Shown: positions 12,880-26,100 of the stretch, in pieces | How positions within the stretch are numbered: the first letter of the stretch is position 1 | How the letters are laid out: the number at the start of each line of letters is the position of its first letter | DNA from: Acanthosoma haemorrhoidale | Taxonomy: Eukaryota; Arthropoda; Insecta; Hemiptera; Acanthosomatidae | Assembly (NCBI GenBank): GCA_930367205.1 | Contig: OV884012.1 | Location: forward strand, 34,816,796 to 34,880,795 | DNA length: 64,000 nt | Reading direction: 5' to 3' | Notes under the pieces: model-generated | The model's input: only the letters and a program-made list of their open reading frames with translations | The model's database searches: none | Told to the model about the DNA's origin: nothing | Made by a program: the position numbers and the translations under genes

Positions 12880-13110
12880 TTTAAACAGGGAATCCCCTGT
12901 AGTTGGCAAGAGAAAGCTGATCCGCTAACAGGTGGTTAATAAAACTGGAGTGGCGCGCGCTCTGTGAACGCTCGAGATCATTACCGCTGGCGGGTAATTG
13001 CTCGGTGGTGATTCCTTTGCGCAGTCGCCTCAATGCTTTTTTATCTTCTCTTCTCTTCCTACCTCTTTGGATTCGATGGCAGGCTCCAGTTACTGTTGCC
13101 ACCGTATTAA
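12880..13110. promoter_or_regulatory. GC-richer island, candidate regulatory element
   Basis: This block contrasts with its AT-rich surroundings. It contains TGGCGCGCGC, CGCTCGAGATC, GCTGGCGGGTAATTGCTCGG (a TAATTG homeodomain core in GC context) and TTTGCGCAG. Open frames exist on both strands but neither is recognisable. It is the island closest to the assembly gap on its 5' side. Regulatory function is inferred. Confidence 0.3.
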
Positions 13111-14224
13111 TAACACTTAACTCCCAACGATATTGCGTATTTTATCGGCGTGACGTTCAAAAAATGCAATGCTCACTACAAGCGTTAAGCATTCTGCAGT
13201 AAGCATTTTGATGTGTGGTGCCTGAATGACGCATGTGCGTTTAAAAATTGATGCTATAATGGAGTTGTAAATCGTAATGCTCACAAGAAGGATTTCGGAA
13301 AGTTATCATACTTATGAAAAACAATGCGAGAATATTTGAAAAGAAAAATGGTGTACTTTAATAATACAAAACAAACTTTTTTTTAACCGGTTCAAATTAT
13401 TTTATCCTTTATATTTCTGGCTTCATCTTCAGTGATGTCCATTTGTCCATAGATATTCGTCTTCCATTGCAAGGAACTTCTTCATAGACTCGTCATGTTT
13501 TCAATTAAATGAAACAGTTTTATATTGACAAATATTTTTTAAATCAATCATGAAATAAATCTGATTTTTTTAAAATACTTATAGAGTAAAAGAATTTGAA
13601 AGTGAAAGAACAAGACAAGCGGAAAGGTATATGCTTCCAGACGGGGGATCTTCGCGTATGTTTCTAAACTAAACATTAAATATTAGTGGAAAAAACGTTG
13701 TTGATGTTATCTCTTTTTAATTAAAAAAATAAAATACAAACTTAAATCTTGATTTGAGCATGGAAAATATTAAATTCATGGTTTCTACTGCAGACTGTCA
13801 AAGTCTTACTTTTGTGTCTGTATTGCTCTTCTTAGATCGTAAAAAAATGGAGTCAGCTTATGCATTCCATATAATAGTTTAAAGTTTCATTTTGGCTAAC
13901 AAAATAGGATGATTTATTCGCCTACGATTAGTTTAATGAACCTTTATTATTTATCCCGACAAATTCAGCATAATTGATATTTCCCTCATCCAGTTAGATC
14001 AGATTAGTACTGTAAATTAATTTTTTTCAGCACCCACGAGGCAATATTTCCCTCTATATATAGCAATATTCTTTTTCATTCTAATCAAACCGTTTTTTTT
14101 TTGTATGATATTCTGTAGTACAAAATTTATAAGCCACGGACATAATTTCCTCGTTATACATTAATTATAGGTTAAAAACAATCTTATGAAGAAGTAGTTT
14201 TGTTGGGAATCAACTATCATTATT
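13111..14224. other. Non-coding AT-rich DNA before the assembly gap
   Basis: No homeobox-like or other coding exon was recognised before the Ns begin. Confidence 0.5.
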
Positions 14225-14724
14225 NNNNNNNNNNNNNNNNNNNNNNNNNNNNNNNNNNNNNNNNNNNNNNNNNNNNNNNNNNNNNNNNNNNNNNNNNNNN
14301 NNNNNNNNNNNNNNNNNNNNNNNNNNNNNNNNNNNNNNNNNNNNNNNNNNNNNNNNNNNNNNNNNNNNNNNNNNNNNNNNNNNNNNNNNNNNNNNNNNNN
14401 NNNNNNNNNNNNNNNNNNNNNNNNNNNNNNNNNNNNNNNNNNNNNNNNNNNNNNNNNNNNNNNNNNNNNNNNNNNNNNNNNNNNNNNNNNNNNNNNNNNN
14501 NNNNNNNNNNNNNNNNNNNNNNNNNNNNNNNNNNNNNNNNNNNNNNNNNNNNNNNNNNNNNNNNNNNNNNNNNNNNNNNNNNNNNNNNNNNNNNNNNNNN
14601 NNNNNNNNNNNNNNNNNNNNNNNNNNNNNNNNNNNNNNNNNNNNNNNNNNNNNNNNNNNNNNNNNNNNNNNNNNNNNNNNNNNNNNNNNNNNNNNNNNNN
14701 NNNNNNNNNNNNNNNNNNNNNNNN
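14225..14724. other. Assembly gap (500 N)
   Basis: Exactly 500 Ns, a round number typical of a scaffolding placeholder, so the true gap length is unknown. The upstream homeobox exon could be hidden here. Confidence 0.99.
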
Positions 14725-15010
14725 CCCGCTGCTCTAATTGCCTCGGCTTTGTAACACGCTCCTCTAATTATCTTGCCCCCACCGGTGCCTGTGCCTCCTA
14801 AATCCCTTGCTCCTACCTACCTCGCCGCAAATGGGCCCCGATCGATTGTCCCCCAGCTAATATCATTAATGATGTCTCTCTATCATAGAGTTATTACTGT
14901 TTCCTCTCTAGCCCAGCTTTTAATTAGTCCGTAATTTAATTTTGATGGTTTTATTAGCCCAGTTTACATTATGGTTAATATCTTTGCCACACAACAATAA
15001 TATATAGCTG
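14725..15010. promoter_or_regulatory. Cluster of homeodomain-type TAAT sites in the homeobox intron
   Basis: Immediately 3' of the gap, a pyrimidine- and GC-rich stretch is studded with homeodomain-type cores: CTCTAATTGCC, CTCTAATTATC, CTAATATCATTAATGATG, TTTTAATTAGTCC and GTAATTTAATTT. It lies within ~0.9 kb upstream of the homeobox exon, so it is probably intronic. Auto- or cross-regulation by homeodomain proteins is a plausible inference, not shown. Confidence 0.4.
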
Positions 15011-15587
15011 ATGCCGGTTGTGGGTTGGCTCTCTTATGAATCAATAATAAAAAATGTCTTCCCATTTTAAAATTGTGTTATTGTTACTATGTAAGAACTG
15101 ATGCCCTACCTGGTAAAACAGCAGAAGAGCAATAAATAAAATAAAATTACTATTTGGTCCAGTTTATTTGGTCCAAAAAACCTTTTGGTTTTCTCTCAAG
15201 GGGTGTCTTAGTTTCTTCTTGTAATTCTATATATGTCTATTAGCCATGAGTATATAAATCGGTAGAAGAGTTAGTTAGGAGGTCTGATTAGGTTTATGAA
15301 AGAGAGTTGTTAGGTTTTTAATGTGGGAGGTGTTTAATAACCTTAAAAAAATAAAACTTCAATATAATAGTTCAAACTTACTCTGTCTATGTCATTTAGT
15401 CCACAATCAAAACTCAATAACCAAATATTTGCACCAAAAAGCAACAATTTTTGTCTCTGACGCTACCTGCCAAGTTTTATTTAATTATAATTATCAGTAT
15501 AGGAACTATATAAACCCCATATATATTTGCAAGTAATTAAAAGTTTGTTATACAAGGCAAATAATCATAAATAATTGTTTGTTTCAG

Positions 15588-15818
15588 GTAAAAATTTGGT
15601 TCCAGAACCGGAGGACCAAATGGAAAAAGCATGATGCGGGAGCAGGAGCTGGGGAAAAGCCTGTGAATAGTACCAGCAAGAAGTGCCTGAGCAGCGGAGG
15701 AGAGAGTTCTGAAGAAGGCTCGGAGTCCTGCCTGAGCGAGGATGCTAAGGTTCCAAGCACAACTCCACCACCTCCTCCCGTCCCGCCTCCTCCAGTGCCC
15801 ACCCCTACGGAGCACTGA
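15588..15818 (+). CDS. NK/ANTP-class homeobox protein, last coding exon (partial)
   Basis: A nuclear homeodomain transcription factor, C-terminal exon only. It opens directly after the acceptor TTTGTTTCAG. The first residues are VKIWFQNRRTKWKKH, homeodomain positions 45-59 (recognition helix), with I47, Q50, N51, R53 and the WFQNRR core intact. Q44 would come from the previous exon, so the intron sits at 44/45, a position used in several ANTP-class genes. The 61-residue tail is rich in Ala/Gly, then Ser/Glu (CLSSGGESSEEGSESCLSED) and ends in a proline stretch before TGA at 15816. The RRTKWKK combination fits NK1/slouch- or NK7-like proteins, but the tail matches no family member I can recall, so no symbol is given. 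The first 44 homeodomain residues are absent from the readable sequence. Confidence 0.85.
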   Translation, partial: VKIWFQNRRTKWKKHDAGAGAGEKPVNSTSKKCLSSGGESSEEGSESCLSEDAKVPSTTPPPPPVPPPPVPTPTEH

Positions 15819-18420
15819 CTACCCGCAGAGCACAAAGTGCCAAAGTCTTTCCAGCCAAGTGCAGGCAAACACAGACGGTCCCAATAAACTCAACTTGAGT
15901 CCCTATTGGTTGCTCTCCTAAAGCTATAAACTGTGTTGTGTTTGGCATAATCATGAGTAACCATTGTCTGAGGCAAATAGTTGTTCAGAAGAATTTATGT
16001 ATGGTGTATTTAACCAGATTTTGAGTCTGTGAAACTTGAAAGTGAGTTTTCAAGGATAAATTTCTAGTTATTTTACAATTAAGCATCACAACCCAGCTAA
16101 TGTTGAAGTGAGTTGAATGTTTGGGGTCTTATAAATACCTTTGTTGACCAAAAGTTCCAAAGTTGTTAACATTAATCTCTTTCTGTTAATCGAAGGGAAG
16201 TAATATTTTGTGACAGAATAATAGTTAACTAGATTTATTTATTTTCTAAATTAACTAATTAATTAAATTCCCAGGAAAATTTGATAAATCTTTACTATCA
16301 ACCTTAATAATTCTTTATATTTATTTTATTATATTTTGCATATAAGATTAATAAATATTATTTACTTTGAAATATTATTTATCTTATTTCTGTTAATATT
16401 CTTTGACTGGAATTACTTAACTGTGCTAATAAGAATAAAGTTAAACAGCAATTTTGGAACTTGAGGGAAAATATGATTATTTAAAAAAAAATATTTGACT
16501 AAATGTCAATGTATTGTGAAAACCATTGATGATGAGAGTATTTTATCTTAATAATATATATATATCCTTTAAAGATTTTGATCAATATTTTCTGCAGTTT
16601 AGATAAATTATTATTATAAATTTTCATTAGTAATAAGACCCCATGTCTTTCGTAGTATATTTTCGAAACTAATTAAAGTAATAATAATGAAAATAAATCA
16701 AAAATGTCCAACAACAACAGTTTAGAGTAATAAAATTGGTTACTTGTTGATGGATAAAAAATTAAAAGTGTTCAAAAATTGCATTACTTTGAAACCACTA
16801 TTTGCAACTGTCTCTGAGTAGTAAGTCAGTCATATTTGCAACTCTATAAGACTGAAAACAAAATTTAACTTTACTCGATAAGTTATTTTGCAAAACTAAC
16901 CAGAAAATGTTTTGCATATTGATAAAAGCTCTCACTCTAATAATAGTTTGGAGATTGACTTTAAATATGTTAATTATAAAGATTTCACAGCCGTTTACAT
17001 TATAATGAGTAAAAATTGTTTGCTTATCATTGATTGTCAGAAAAATAAACTTAAGTTAACAATTTTATTTCTTAAGAGGGTTAGATTTCTCCTTTTATTT
17101 AAGAAATAAAACTAATTCTCCCTTTAAGATGGTAAAATATTAAGGAGTTCTTGGTTATGGTTTTTTTATTCCACTTTTCCATTGGATCTTCAATCATGAA
17201 GGATCCTTAAACTTATTTTCTCCTCTGTAATTTTTTTAAAAATCTCTCCCTTTAATTTATTGGATGATCTGCCTACCTTTATCAATTGATACTACATAAG
17301 TCTTCTTTCATCCATAAAATTTATCTTATTTTTCAATTACTTACATTACATTATGTTTCTTTTTATCTCTATTTTTTTTACCGACATGCTATTCATGATA
17401 CAGTTCATTCTCAATAACCTGGCTTACCTTCTCCTGAAGTCTTTCTTTAATAAGAGTGGTTTCTTATAATGTAAACTATTAGGTGTTTAAGTCGTGACAT
17501 GCAATGCTTTGGGCAAGGGTAAAACATATTTGGTTCTTTGCATTCTCAAGAATATTGCTGATCTATATATGGGATTCAGTTTTCCTTTCCAGCTTTGTCT
17601 TTTTATTTACTTCTGCGTTCATTTCTCAATTATAAGCGATGGTAATGAAAATTCTTCTAATCCATTAACTTTCCAGATCTATAAGCCTTTGGTTCGCTGT
17701 AGTCACAAACTAGGTCTTATGGCAATTGATTTCCCCCCTCATCCTCAATTGATCATGTTACTTCACATTCTTTCCTACAAATACAGATTTATTTCACCAT
17801 AATTAATTAATTTTAAATTAGTAATTCTCTAGTCTACCAAATATATAAATATTCATGTAATTGTCATAGAATGTTATTACCAGATAAGTGTTTTGTATTA
17901 CTTCCTGCAACTTATTTAATTTCTATTAGTGCATTCATCGTTATAATAAATAGATGCAAGTTATTCACGTTTTTAAATGTTTATTGTGTTATATCATTCA
18001 TTGATGAAATAATTTTGATTAATATTTCGGCTGTGTGAATCTTTATAACAGGCATCACTACTTTGTAAATTCTGTATGACTATGATTCAGGTTTTGAAAC
18101 ATTGTATTATTATGTCCAACTTTTGTTTGTTTTGAAAGGATAATCAAATCAAGTGCTAGTCTTATGTTTCTGAACAGCCTCTCTTATTATGCTGTAAGAA
18201 TATACGCTTTTTTAATGTATTTTTTATGTCTCAATTTACCACCTCTGGTCTGATACTCATATAAAAAATGTGTATTAAAGAAGAATATACAATTGCTCTC
18301 ATTTATTAATTTATTGGTGGTAATATATGTATATATGTTATTATGTTGTAAATAGTCCAAATGTCCCTCTCCTCCCTACCTGTATACGATAAGTCATTTC
18401 ATTTGTAAATACCTGACTAA
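15819..18420 (+). other. Probable 3' UTR and downstream flank of the homeobox gene
   Basis: No coding exon seen. An AATAAA signal occurs at 15883, only ~65 bp after the stop. Further AT-rich, T-rich sequence to ~18.4 kb includes two Pumilio-type TGTAAATA strings (18347 and 18404), which would fit a long 3' UTR. The transcript end cannot be fixed from sequence. Confidence 0.4.
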
Positions 18421-21400
18421 TTTTCAATCTGAAAATTCGGAAATATGATATAAAAAATATAAAATAATAAAAATTATAAAAAAAAATTGATAAAGTGTTC
18501 ACAAAAACTTTTTTCTAACAAATCTGTGATTAAGAGGGGGAAATTGTTTTAAAATTAAGTTTCCTCGCATTTTAGGGTAGAAATTATAATGAGCTCTTAT
18601 ATGACGAGTTCTAGCTATTAATCTTATTATAATAAATAAAAGTTAAAAAAAAATTATTTATTAGAACTCTAAATTTTCTAATCTAATACATTTGAATTAT
18701 TGTAATAGATATTTGTTTAGAACCTCTGGAACTGTTACCCATTTATAATTTTGAAAATGTATTTATTTTTATTATTAGGACTCGTCATATTGAAATGAAA
18801 CGAATACAGGAATTAAGTGTGAATATTGTTTCATTTTTAGACTATAGATTAGTCTCGAAATTTTTTTTTAATTTATATTTAATAAAAGATTAAATAATAA
18901 GTATCCATTTCATGAAGCATAATTTATCCATTAAAAGATGGTTAATTTTGAAAAAAAAAACAAAAAAACAAAGTCTAATTATATATCGTATATTATGTAA
19001 GGATGTAAATTAGCCCAATATTATATTTTTATTACAATCTTGCTATTTCTTAGATAAAAATGTAGATTTTTGTAAAGAAAAGAGGGTTTAAAATATATAT
19101 ATATGTAAATGTATAGAATTACATGCCCATTTGTAGTAGGGGCAAAAGAAAATCACTAATTTTGTCTTTTAAGTCTCTCTAGTTGTTGATTTTGATTGTT
19201 TGTTACATGTATAAAATAGTTATTGATACAGTTTATAGAATTTAACTTCTACTGATTATTAGCTTAAGCTCATCTGAAATTAGTTGGTTATCAGCAAACA
19301 GTTTATGGGTAGTATCTTCAACAACCTACATTTATATTTGTTTTTACTTTTAAAACTCAGGTTATTGGATATCTCTACACCAATGTAATGTAACTCCTTT
19401 AACTGTAATTGCTTGAAATAGACAAACTATAAAAATATTTTATGTATTTACTTTTTCTTGCCTGTATTCAGTCATTTGCCTTTAGTTTTAACATGAATAA
19501 ACCCTCCTCAGACTCTCCACAATGTTTTTATTAATAAAAATATTTTTGAAAACACATTAGATAAGACAGGGTTACTGGGTACCAATTTTGCAACACCACA
19601 AATTTGTTTTGAGTTTGTATATTTTTGCTAGCTATAATTGTCCTCTTGGTACTATTGCAATATTTCAAAGTGCTCAATAGATACTCATTAAAATGACTTT
19701 TTTCATTAACAGTTCCTTGAAACTAACCATGTGTTTGTGTGTAAGACAAGTTTTCATGTTCCCCATTCATTGAGGTTAAGTGGGCACTCCCCCCCCCCCC
19801 TAATATTTAGAAATAGTAAATAGAAATTTTTTTTTTAGAACCTGAGATGTTCTCTTGCTTTTTTCAATATTAAAGATGGTTTCATGGTTAAAAAACAAAA
19901 ATTTCAATATTTTTATTTTAGCTGTAAGTGTGAGGTACTCTGACCCTACTTCTAGATATGAGCATTAGCCTATTCAGATCTTGTTTAACTGACTTGTAAT
20001 GGGTACCTGTACCCAGTTGCCCTTAATCAATTTCGGTCATTTGGCAACTGGGCACCTCCTCTTAACTTTCTCATGCTAAATAAAAAAAATTGAAATTATT
20101 TATAAATTAAATCTACATAGTGTAGACTAGGAGGAGATTTAGTTATTTTTATTGTAATTATAAAATTACTCGCCATAATAGCTTGTTTAAAGTAGTGTCT
20201 CAATGTGTATGTAAGCTGCAAACGCAGTTTTATTTCTGAATAACCAACCATTCTTCTCTACTCCTTGAGAGCCACTGGTTCTCTGATAGTTGTTTTGGAG
20301 GGAACACATGCCCAGTGTTGCCTGTGGATTGAAAATTCTCTCAATCAAAAAAGTCTATATTTTAAAATAATACAAAGGGGGTGCCCAGATACCAGCTCTA
20401 CCTAATTGGTCCACGTTACCCTACTGTTATCTTCAGTTACTAAACTAAAAATTCATATAATAAAAACATTGAAAGTACATTTGGAGACCAACAAAAAATT
20501 ACTATGCTAGTAGTCAAGATAATAAATAATAGTCATAATTAAGAAAACCTGTATAAAACAATTTAAACACGCTTACAATTTAATACTCATAGCTAACAAA
20601 CAACCTCTCTCTTATGTTATGTATAATAAAAATTAATATTCAATTAAGTGAGTACAATAACATATTAATCTTGCAGCAACTTGCCTTACTATTGATCTAA
20701 AATAAATACATTTAATCAAAATTGAATTAGAGTAGTGAATTTGTTATGATATTATCACCTTAGGCAGATGAATGAGAAATGTTAAATAATCAGAAAATTT
20801 ATTGATATATAATGTTTCAATCATTAAAATTGAAAATTTCATACGTATATATTGTAACAATTTCCTTCTTGGTTAACAATATTTTTGCTTTCTTATTTTT
20901 AAAAGGTAAAAAGGACATAAAATAACAGTTTATTTTAGAATGTTTAAAGGGTTTTAATCTCACGGTTCAATATGGTCACTAAATGTTTCATGATAATATA
21001 AATGGATCGAGAGTTTTAAATAGCTAAAATGCAGGAAACTATCAAACATTTATAAGGGAATATAACCCTAAATAGTAACAACAATATGTCCAATTTTAGG
21101 AAGCAGCTTAAATATTTTATTACAATTTTACTAATTAATTAAATTTTCAATTTTAATCAAAACAAATTTATATAATTATAATAGCTGAACCAATTTACTT
21201 ACCTAAATTCTCCTACTGGGATCTCAATTAAATAAAAATATGAAAGAACCGCAATCTTGCCTGAAATACATTCTAAGCATTTGGTTTATCCGTTTGTCAT
21301 TTCTAATTTAATGTGAAATTATTGCATGTTACATGCAATATTATATCAAAACCCAAACGGAGAGGCTCTACTTTCTGTCTTAACAGGTTAGGAGCAATAG

Positions 21401-23037
21401 ACTTTTATCTGTACTATAATAGCAGCTGTCAAACTGACCCAAAACATTTAAAATTTTTAAACCTTTTTAATCAAAAGGTTTATTCAACAGCAAGCTGTGT
21501 TTTAGTTAATATATTCATACTAACGGTAAGTACAAACAGTAGGTGAATTTAAAGTTTTTTCATGCCACTGTTCAGTAGCTATTTTAGATTTAAATGTGAA
21601 GCACCCTGACCTCCAGTTTATTATTCCTTCATTTTTAAGTCCTTCTTCAAATTTTATATATATTTAGAAATGTACAAAAAAAGATCTTTAATGTAATTAA
21701 AAACAAAATTGTAGGGCCAAAGATCCTTTGGATAGATATGTAAAACAATAATAGGTATACATACACATTAAAAAGTTTAGAACACATCAGTAAACAAAAC
21801 ATCCCAACTACTGCATATGTTCTCTCATGATTTTTTTTTCAATTATGAATTTCTTTTAGGTGTCAATATTCATTTATAAATTTAGTTAGTAGGAGATAAA
21901 AATAATCAATTTTTAAAATGTGTTTTACTTTAATAGTACAATAGTTTTTTTACAACATTAAACACAGGACTAATAGTGTATGCGAGGCCCTTGTCAGTAT
22001 TCACAAATATTTTAAGTTGACAAGCAATAATCACAGAGGATATGTATGTGACTGGGGTAGCCATCGCTGTTAAAAATATTAAATTAACAATAATTCATAA
22101 AACATTTTTATAATATAATCTTGTTTGAGTAACTGAAGTATCAAGTATCAATTAAAATTAACAAACCTGTTTCAGTTAAACAAAGGAACATTATAAATAT
22201 TATTTAATCTTAGAAATATCAAAAAATAAATACATACATACAAATTCATATATATATATATATATAGCAATTTTTTTATGAAAATATATATTTCTTGGAA
22301 GTACACAATAATAGTATTTTATTTACATCTCTTTTCACTGACTTACAGTCTAATAAATAATTTCAACAATTTTTATTCTGAATTACAGAGTATTTATTTA
22401 TAACAACTTCATTGCACATAGATTAACATTAGGCTCATTTATTAATTAACAGCTATTGAAAAATAAATGTTACGTTCAGATCTAACAAACTGTTTAAGTT
22501 ATCCGAATAAGCGAAAATACAATGAGTCAATAAAATACGGTAGATAAGCTACAGACATTTGTCTATTATACATTTCACAACTAAAATATGACTAGATTCA
22601 CATAATAAATGGCCCGAGTATTAAGTAGTTTTAATATAAGAGCTGTATGCATGCCAATATTAAATATGTAGAGAGCATTCGTAAGTAAGACATGACTGTT
22701 AACAAAAATATACATGTATACACAGCTAATTTACTAAAATTCATGGAGATTCCATGTACATTTTATCAATTTTGCAAAATATTACATTAAAAATTTTAAT
22801 TAAATTAAGACAGCATCTTTTACCTAGGCAAGCAACCAATACTGACTTTCAATAAAATTGAAATTAAAATAAAAAATATTCTAATAAAATTCATACGTGC
22901 ACATATAAAACAGTGGGCACATAATATTTTTTAATGGGACGGAAATAAATAAAACTTGTGTTCACAGGAATATTAAACGTTTATGTATCATGGCATGAAT
23001 CTAATTACAAGCCAAAGAACTGGATGTCATCAAGTAG
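18421..23037. other. Intergenic region and 3' flank of the carrier gene
   Basis: No gene recognised. The homeobox gene (+) and carrier gene (-) converge on this region. It contains a short perfect hairpin (20012-20052), a C run at about 19790 and TA microsatellite stretches near 19090 and 22250. The carrier's 3' UTR must lie at the right-hand end; poly(A) signal candidates are too common in AT-rich DNA to choose one. Confidence 0.5.
20012..20052. repeat. Short perfect hairpin
   Basis: Ten-base perfect arms CCCAGTTGCC / GGCAACTGGG are separated by 21 nt. They are GC-richer than the surroundings and might be the end of a small foldback element. Role unknown. Confidence 0.6.
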
Positions 23038-23167
23038 TCAGGATTTCAACAATGATCTTAATGTATCCCTGATGTGATCATAAGTTGCAAAACTGATTCC
23101 AACTGCAATCGGGCCTTTGACCCAGTTCATGCTAAGGCCTTTATAAATGCCATGTAAGCCTTCTTCC
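23038..23167 (-). CDS. SLC25A42: SLC25A42 coding exon 7 (stop)
   Basis: Residues 258-300. Sixth helix with [20 protein letters not shown] and the C-terminus DTLRSLLKS before TGA (plus-strand 23038-23040). The acceptor CCCCCAG leaves one base that completes the Arg codon begun in exon 6. Confidence 0.95.
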
Positions 23168-26100
23168 CTGGGGGAAAAAAACAAAAAAACTGTTAACCCT
23201 AGATTCTATTCTTTAAACATGTTGATCCTACCTGTTTTTAAAAGGTCATTATTAACACATCATTAAATTTTAAAAAAACTGCCCAAAAACCTTTAAATAA
23301 AATAGATGACATAAATATTTTTTTATTTTGATTTACCAAATGAGAAACACCAATTTCATTTAGGGTACAGACTTTCAACCATATGCTCACATGTTCAATG
23401 ACATCGGTTATAAAAATGATTCAAATTCACAATATGGTCGGACTAGCAAGGTTCTATAGTATTGTGAATCAGTTAATTTTTTTATTGAGACTTTCAAGCA
23501 AGAAATGTCAATAAAACAAATATGGAATTCAACCAGTTTTCACTGGGCTTTAAAAATACACCAGCAAATGTATTAAGTTATGAGTAAATTTACCAAAAAT
23601 ATATTGAACTCAAATACAAACCTGATGACACTAAGCAGTGTGCCAAGGATGCTATCATAATTGCCACCAGTGATAGCAGAAGTTTGCATTCTTCTCCTCA
23701 CAATGTCAAGTGGATAAGAGCTAGTTTGTCCCAAAACTCCAGCTACTGCTCCACAAAACAAATTCGTAATTGCATTTGTAGCTCCGTATTCAACTGAAAC
23801 AAACAAAATTGTTGTTATATCAAGTTATCATTACTTTTACTACAATTTGCTTTTCCTTTGGTTCGGTATTTATATTTGGCAACATAAAATAAATTTTTAT
23901 CTGAGATGAACGTCACTATTGCTGGCAAAACTAATCAATTCAAGACTGATGGTCACAAGGAAAAACTAGATGGCATTTCTTTCGTGAAAAATCAGTTAAT
24001 TAGAGGTTATGGCGCAGAATTCTAACATCTATGATGATTATTTTTATTCCCACTTCATCCACTAAAACTCTGCGCAAAATAAAACTGTACTCATGAAATA
24101 TAGGTAATAATCCAGACAATGAATGAAAGGCAAAATTTGATGGTTAGAAAAAAACAAATGATGTAATTTTGAAATTTGGAACAATGGAGGTTCAATTCTC
24201 AACTTCACATTTTTAATTTTATTTCAAAAAAATGATTACCCCCATCCACCGATACTTACAATAATAAGAATATTTTATTTTAGTGTAGCATAGCACAAGA
24301 GCGGTGGATGCACAATTGAAAAAGAAGGCCCTCTTCACTGAAGCAGGCATGAAGACTTATAAGAAATCCACTCACTATCCATGAAACATTTACAGCTAAG
24401 AGCAGCACAATTATTGATTTCGAATCAAGTACCAATGTTCTAGATGGTGGATTCCTCCTGTGCCATGTGAACTCCACTTTTTCCTCCATTGGTGAACAAT
24501 ACATTACTTCTCCAGTCAAGCATTTTGGTCAGAGATGCACATTGCATAAGAAATGATCTAAACACTACTAAGAGAGCAGAACAGAAACGGAGATGTGTCA
24601 TCAAAACTTCTGTTGACATCAAGTTTGGAGAAAATATGAAAGTTTTCTTTCAACAGAAAATTTTCTTGCCAATGAGAAAAATAAAATGAAAATAAGCCAA
24701 TGAGACTTATCCAGAATTATTCATAACCCAGTTTCTTTCCGATTTATTGTAAAGTGTTTTTAACAGAAAACTATTAAACAGAAAAATTATGATATTAGAG
24801 TTAATATCACGAGTATTAACAAGGTAAGACACATATTCTTTGCTTGTGTTAAAGAATTGTCCTTTCTTAAACGATGTTTTCTTTAGGTACATATTCAATA
24901 TCACCAAAATGAAATCACCGATCATTGCTATAGATCCTTAAATGTATTTTTTTTGGCTTAATAAATTGTTCGGTCTTAAACGATAATTTCTATATATATG
25001 TATTACCATTACAGCATATATCAATCAATCTCAGTCCACTACTTTACATTCTTGTTTATATTCTTTGTTTGTTGATAAATTGTCGTATCTTAAATGGGAT
25101 AGATATTTTAACTATTATTTTAACAAATTGTAATTTGTAAAACTGTGCATATTGCTTTTTACACTCTGTTTAATTCTTAGTATTAAAGATATGAGTGAAC
25201 TTTTGCTGATCCCCCACTACTCTCTCTCTATATATCATATATATCCTGCATATTGTTGTGATATTTGAATTTGAAAAATTAGCGGGCATAAAAGGGCGGC
25301 AAACGACCCATGGAAAAAGTGGGGGAGATAAAAAACAAGCGGGAGTTAGTTGTTGGTCTGCTAAAAAAGGGTGAAGGTTAGCATTCTCCCATTGGTGAGA
25401 GCATGAGGCAAAGATATAAAAAATTGTAGAAAAATGAACAATTTTTATTTAATAGTGATTTGTAATGTGGAAGAACATTAGTAGGAAGAATAATTTTATC
25501 CAGAGAAAAAGAATTGAAGAGATAGAATTGGATATATTACTGATCGTGTGGCATACCAAGTTAAAGTGAAGAAACAAGAAGAAGAATATATAAAAACTAG
25601 TAAATCTGGCCATTCGCGAGCAAGTAATATTAAGGTAAATTAAAAGTTTAGTTAATAACCATTGTAATTTGTCACAGACTTGCTTGTATATAAGAATTAA
25701 TTTTCCTTTTGTCAGAATTATTTTTTATATTAACAGGACCTTTAAAACCTCAGATAATAAATTAAAAATAATCAAGTTAGATAAAAAACATAACAATATA
25801 TATCTCAAATAAATCCAAAGCCGGGATGAGTTTTGAGGATGCATGTAGAACTGGACTCTTATGTTCAATAGACATATGTGAGCATTATCCCTGCTTAAAA
25901 AGAGCAAAATTTATGTTTGGATGTAGAGTAGATGATCTATACATGCTGGAATAGAGAATAAACTCATTCCAACAAATTATCCTTTAGTTTCTTTTAAAAT
26001 TGTTATTAATTATACATTTTTTTATACTTTATAGATGTCTTAAGTGAATAAATTGAACAAAATTCCAGGTTACAAGCCGCTTTTGTACTTGGACCAAAAA

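Noticed and set aside
1..14224. Search for the 5' homeodomain exon
   Set aside because: No frame resembling the N-terminal arm or helices 1-2 of an NK homeodomain was recognised by eye on the plus strand; a sensitive profile search could still find one.
14200..14754. 184-codon open frame across the gap
   Set aside because: Almost entirely Ns; an artefact of reading through unknown bases.
15537..15868. Two minus-strand open frames over the homeobox exon
   Set aside because: Glycine/arginine-rich mirror images of the GC-rich homeobox coding strand; the plus strand has a clear homeodomain and splice acceptor.
24130..24230. Possible SINE at a B-box-like GGTTCAATTCTC
   Set aside because: No convincing A box or shared body with the two SINE copies.
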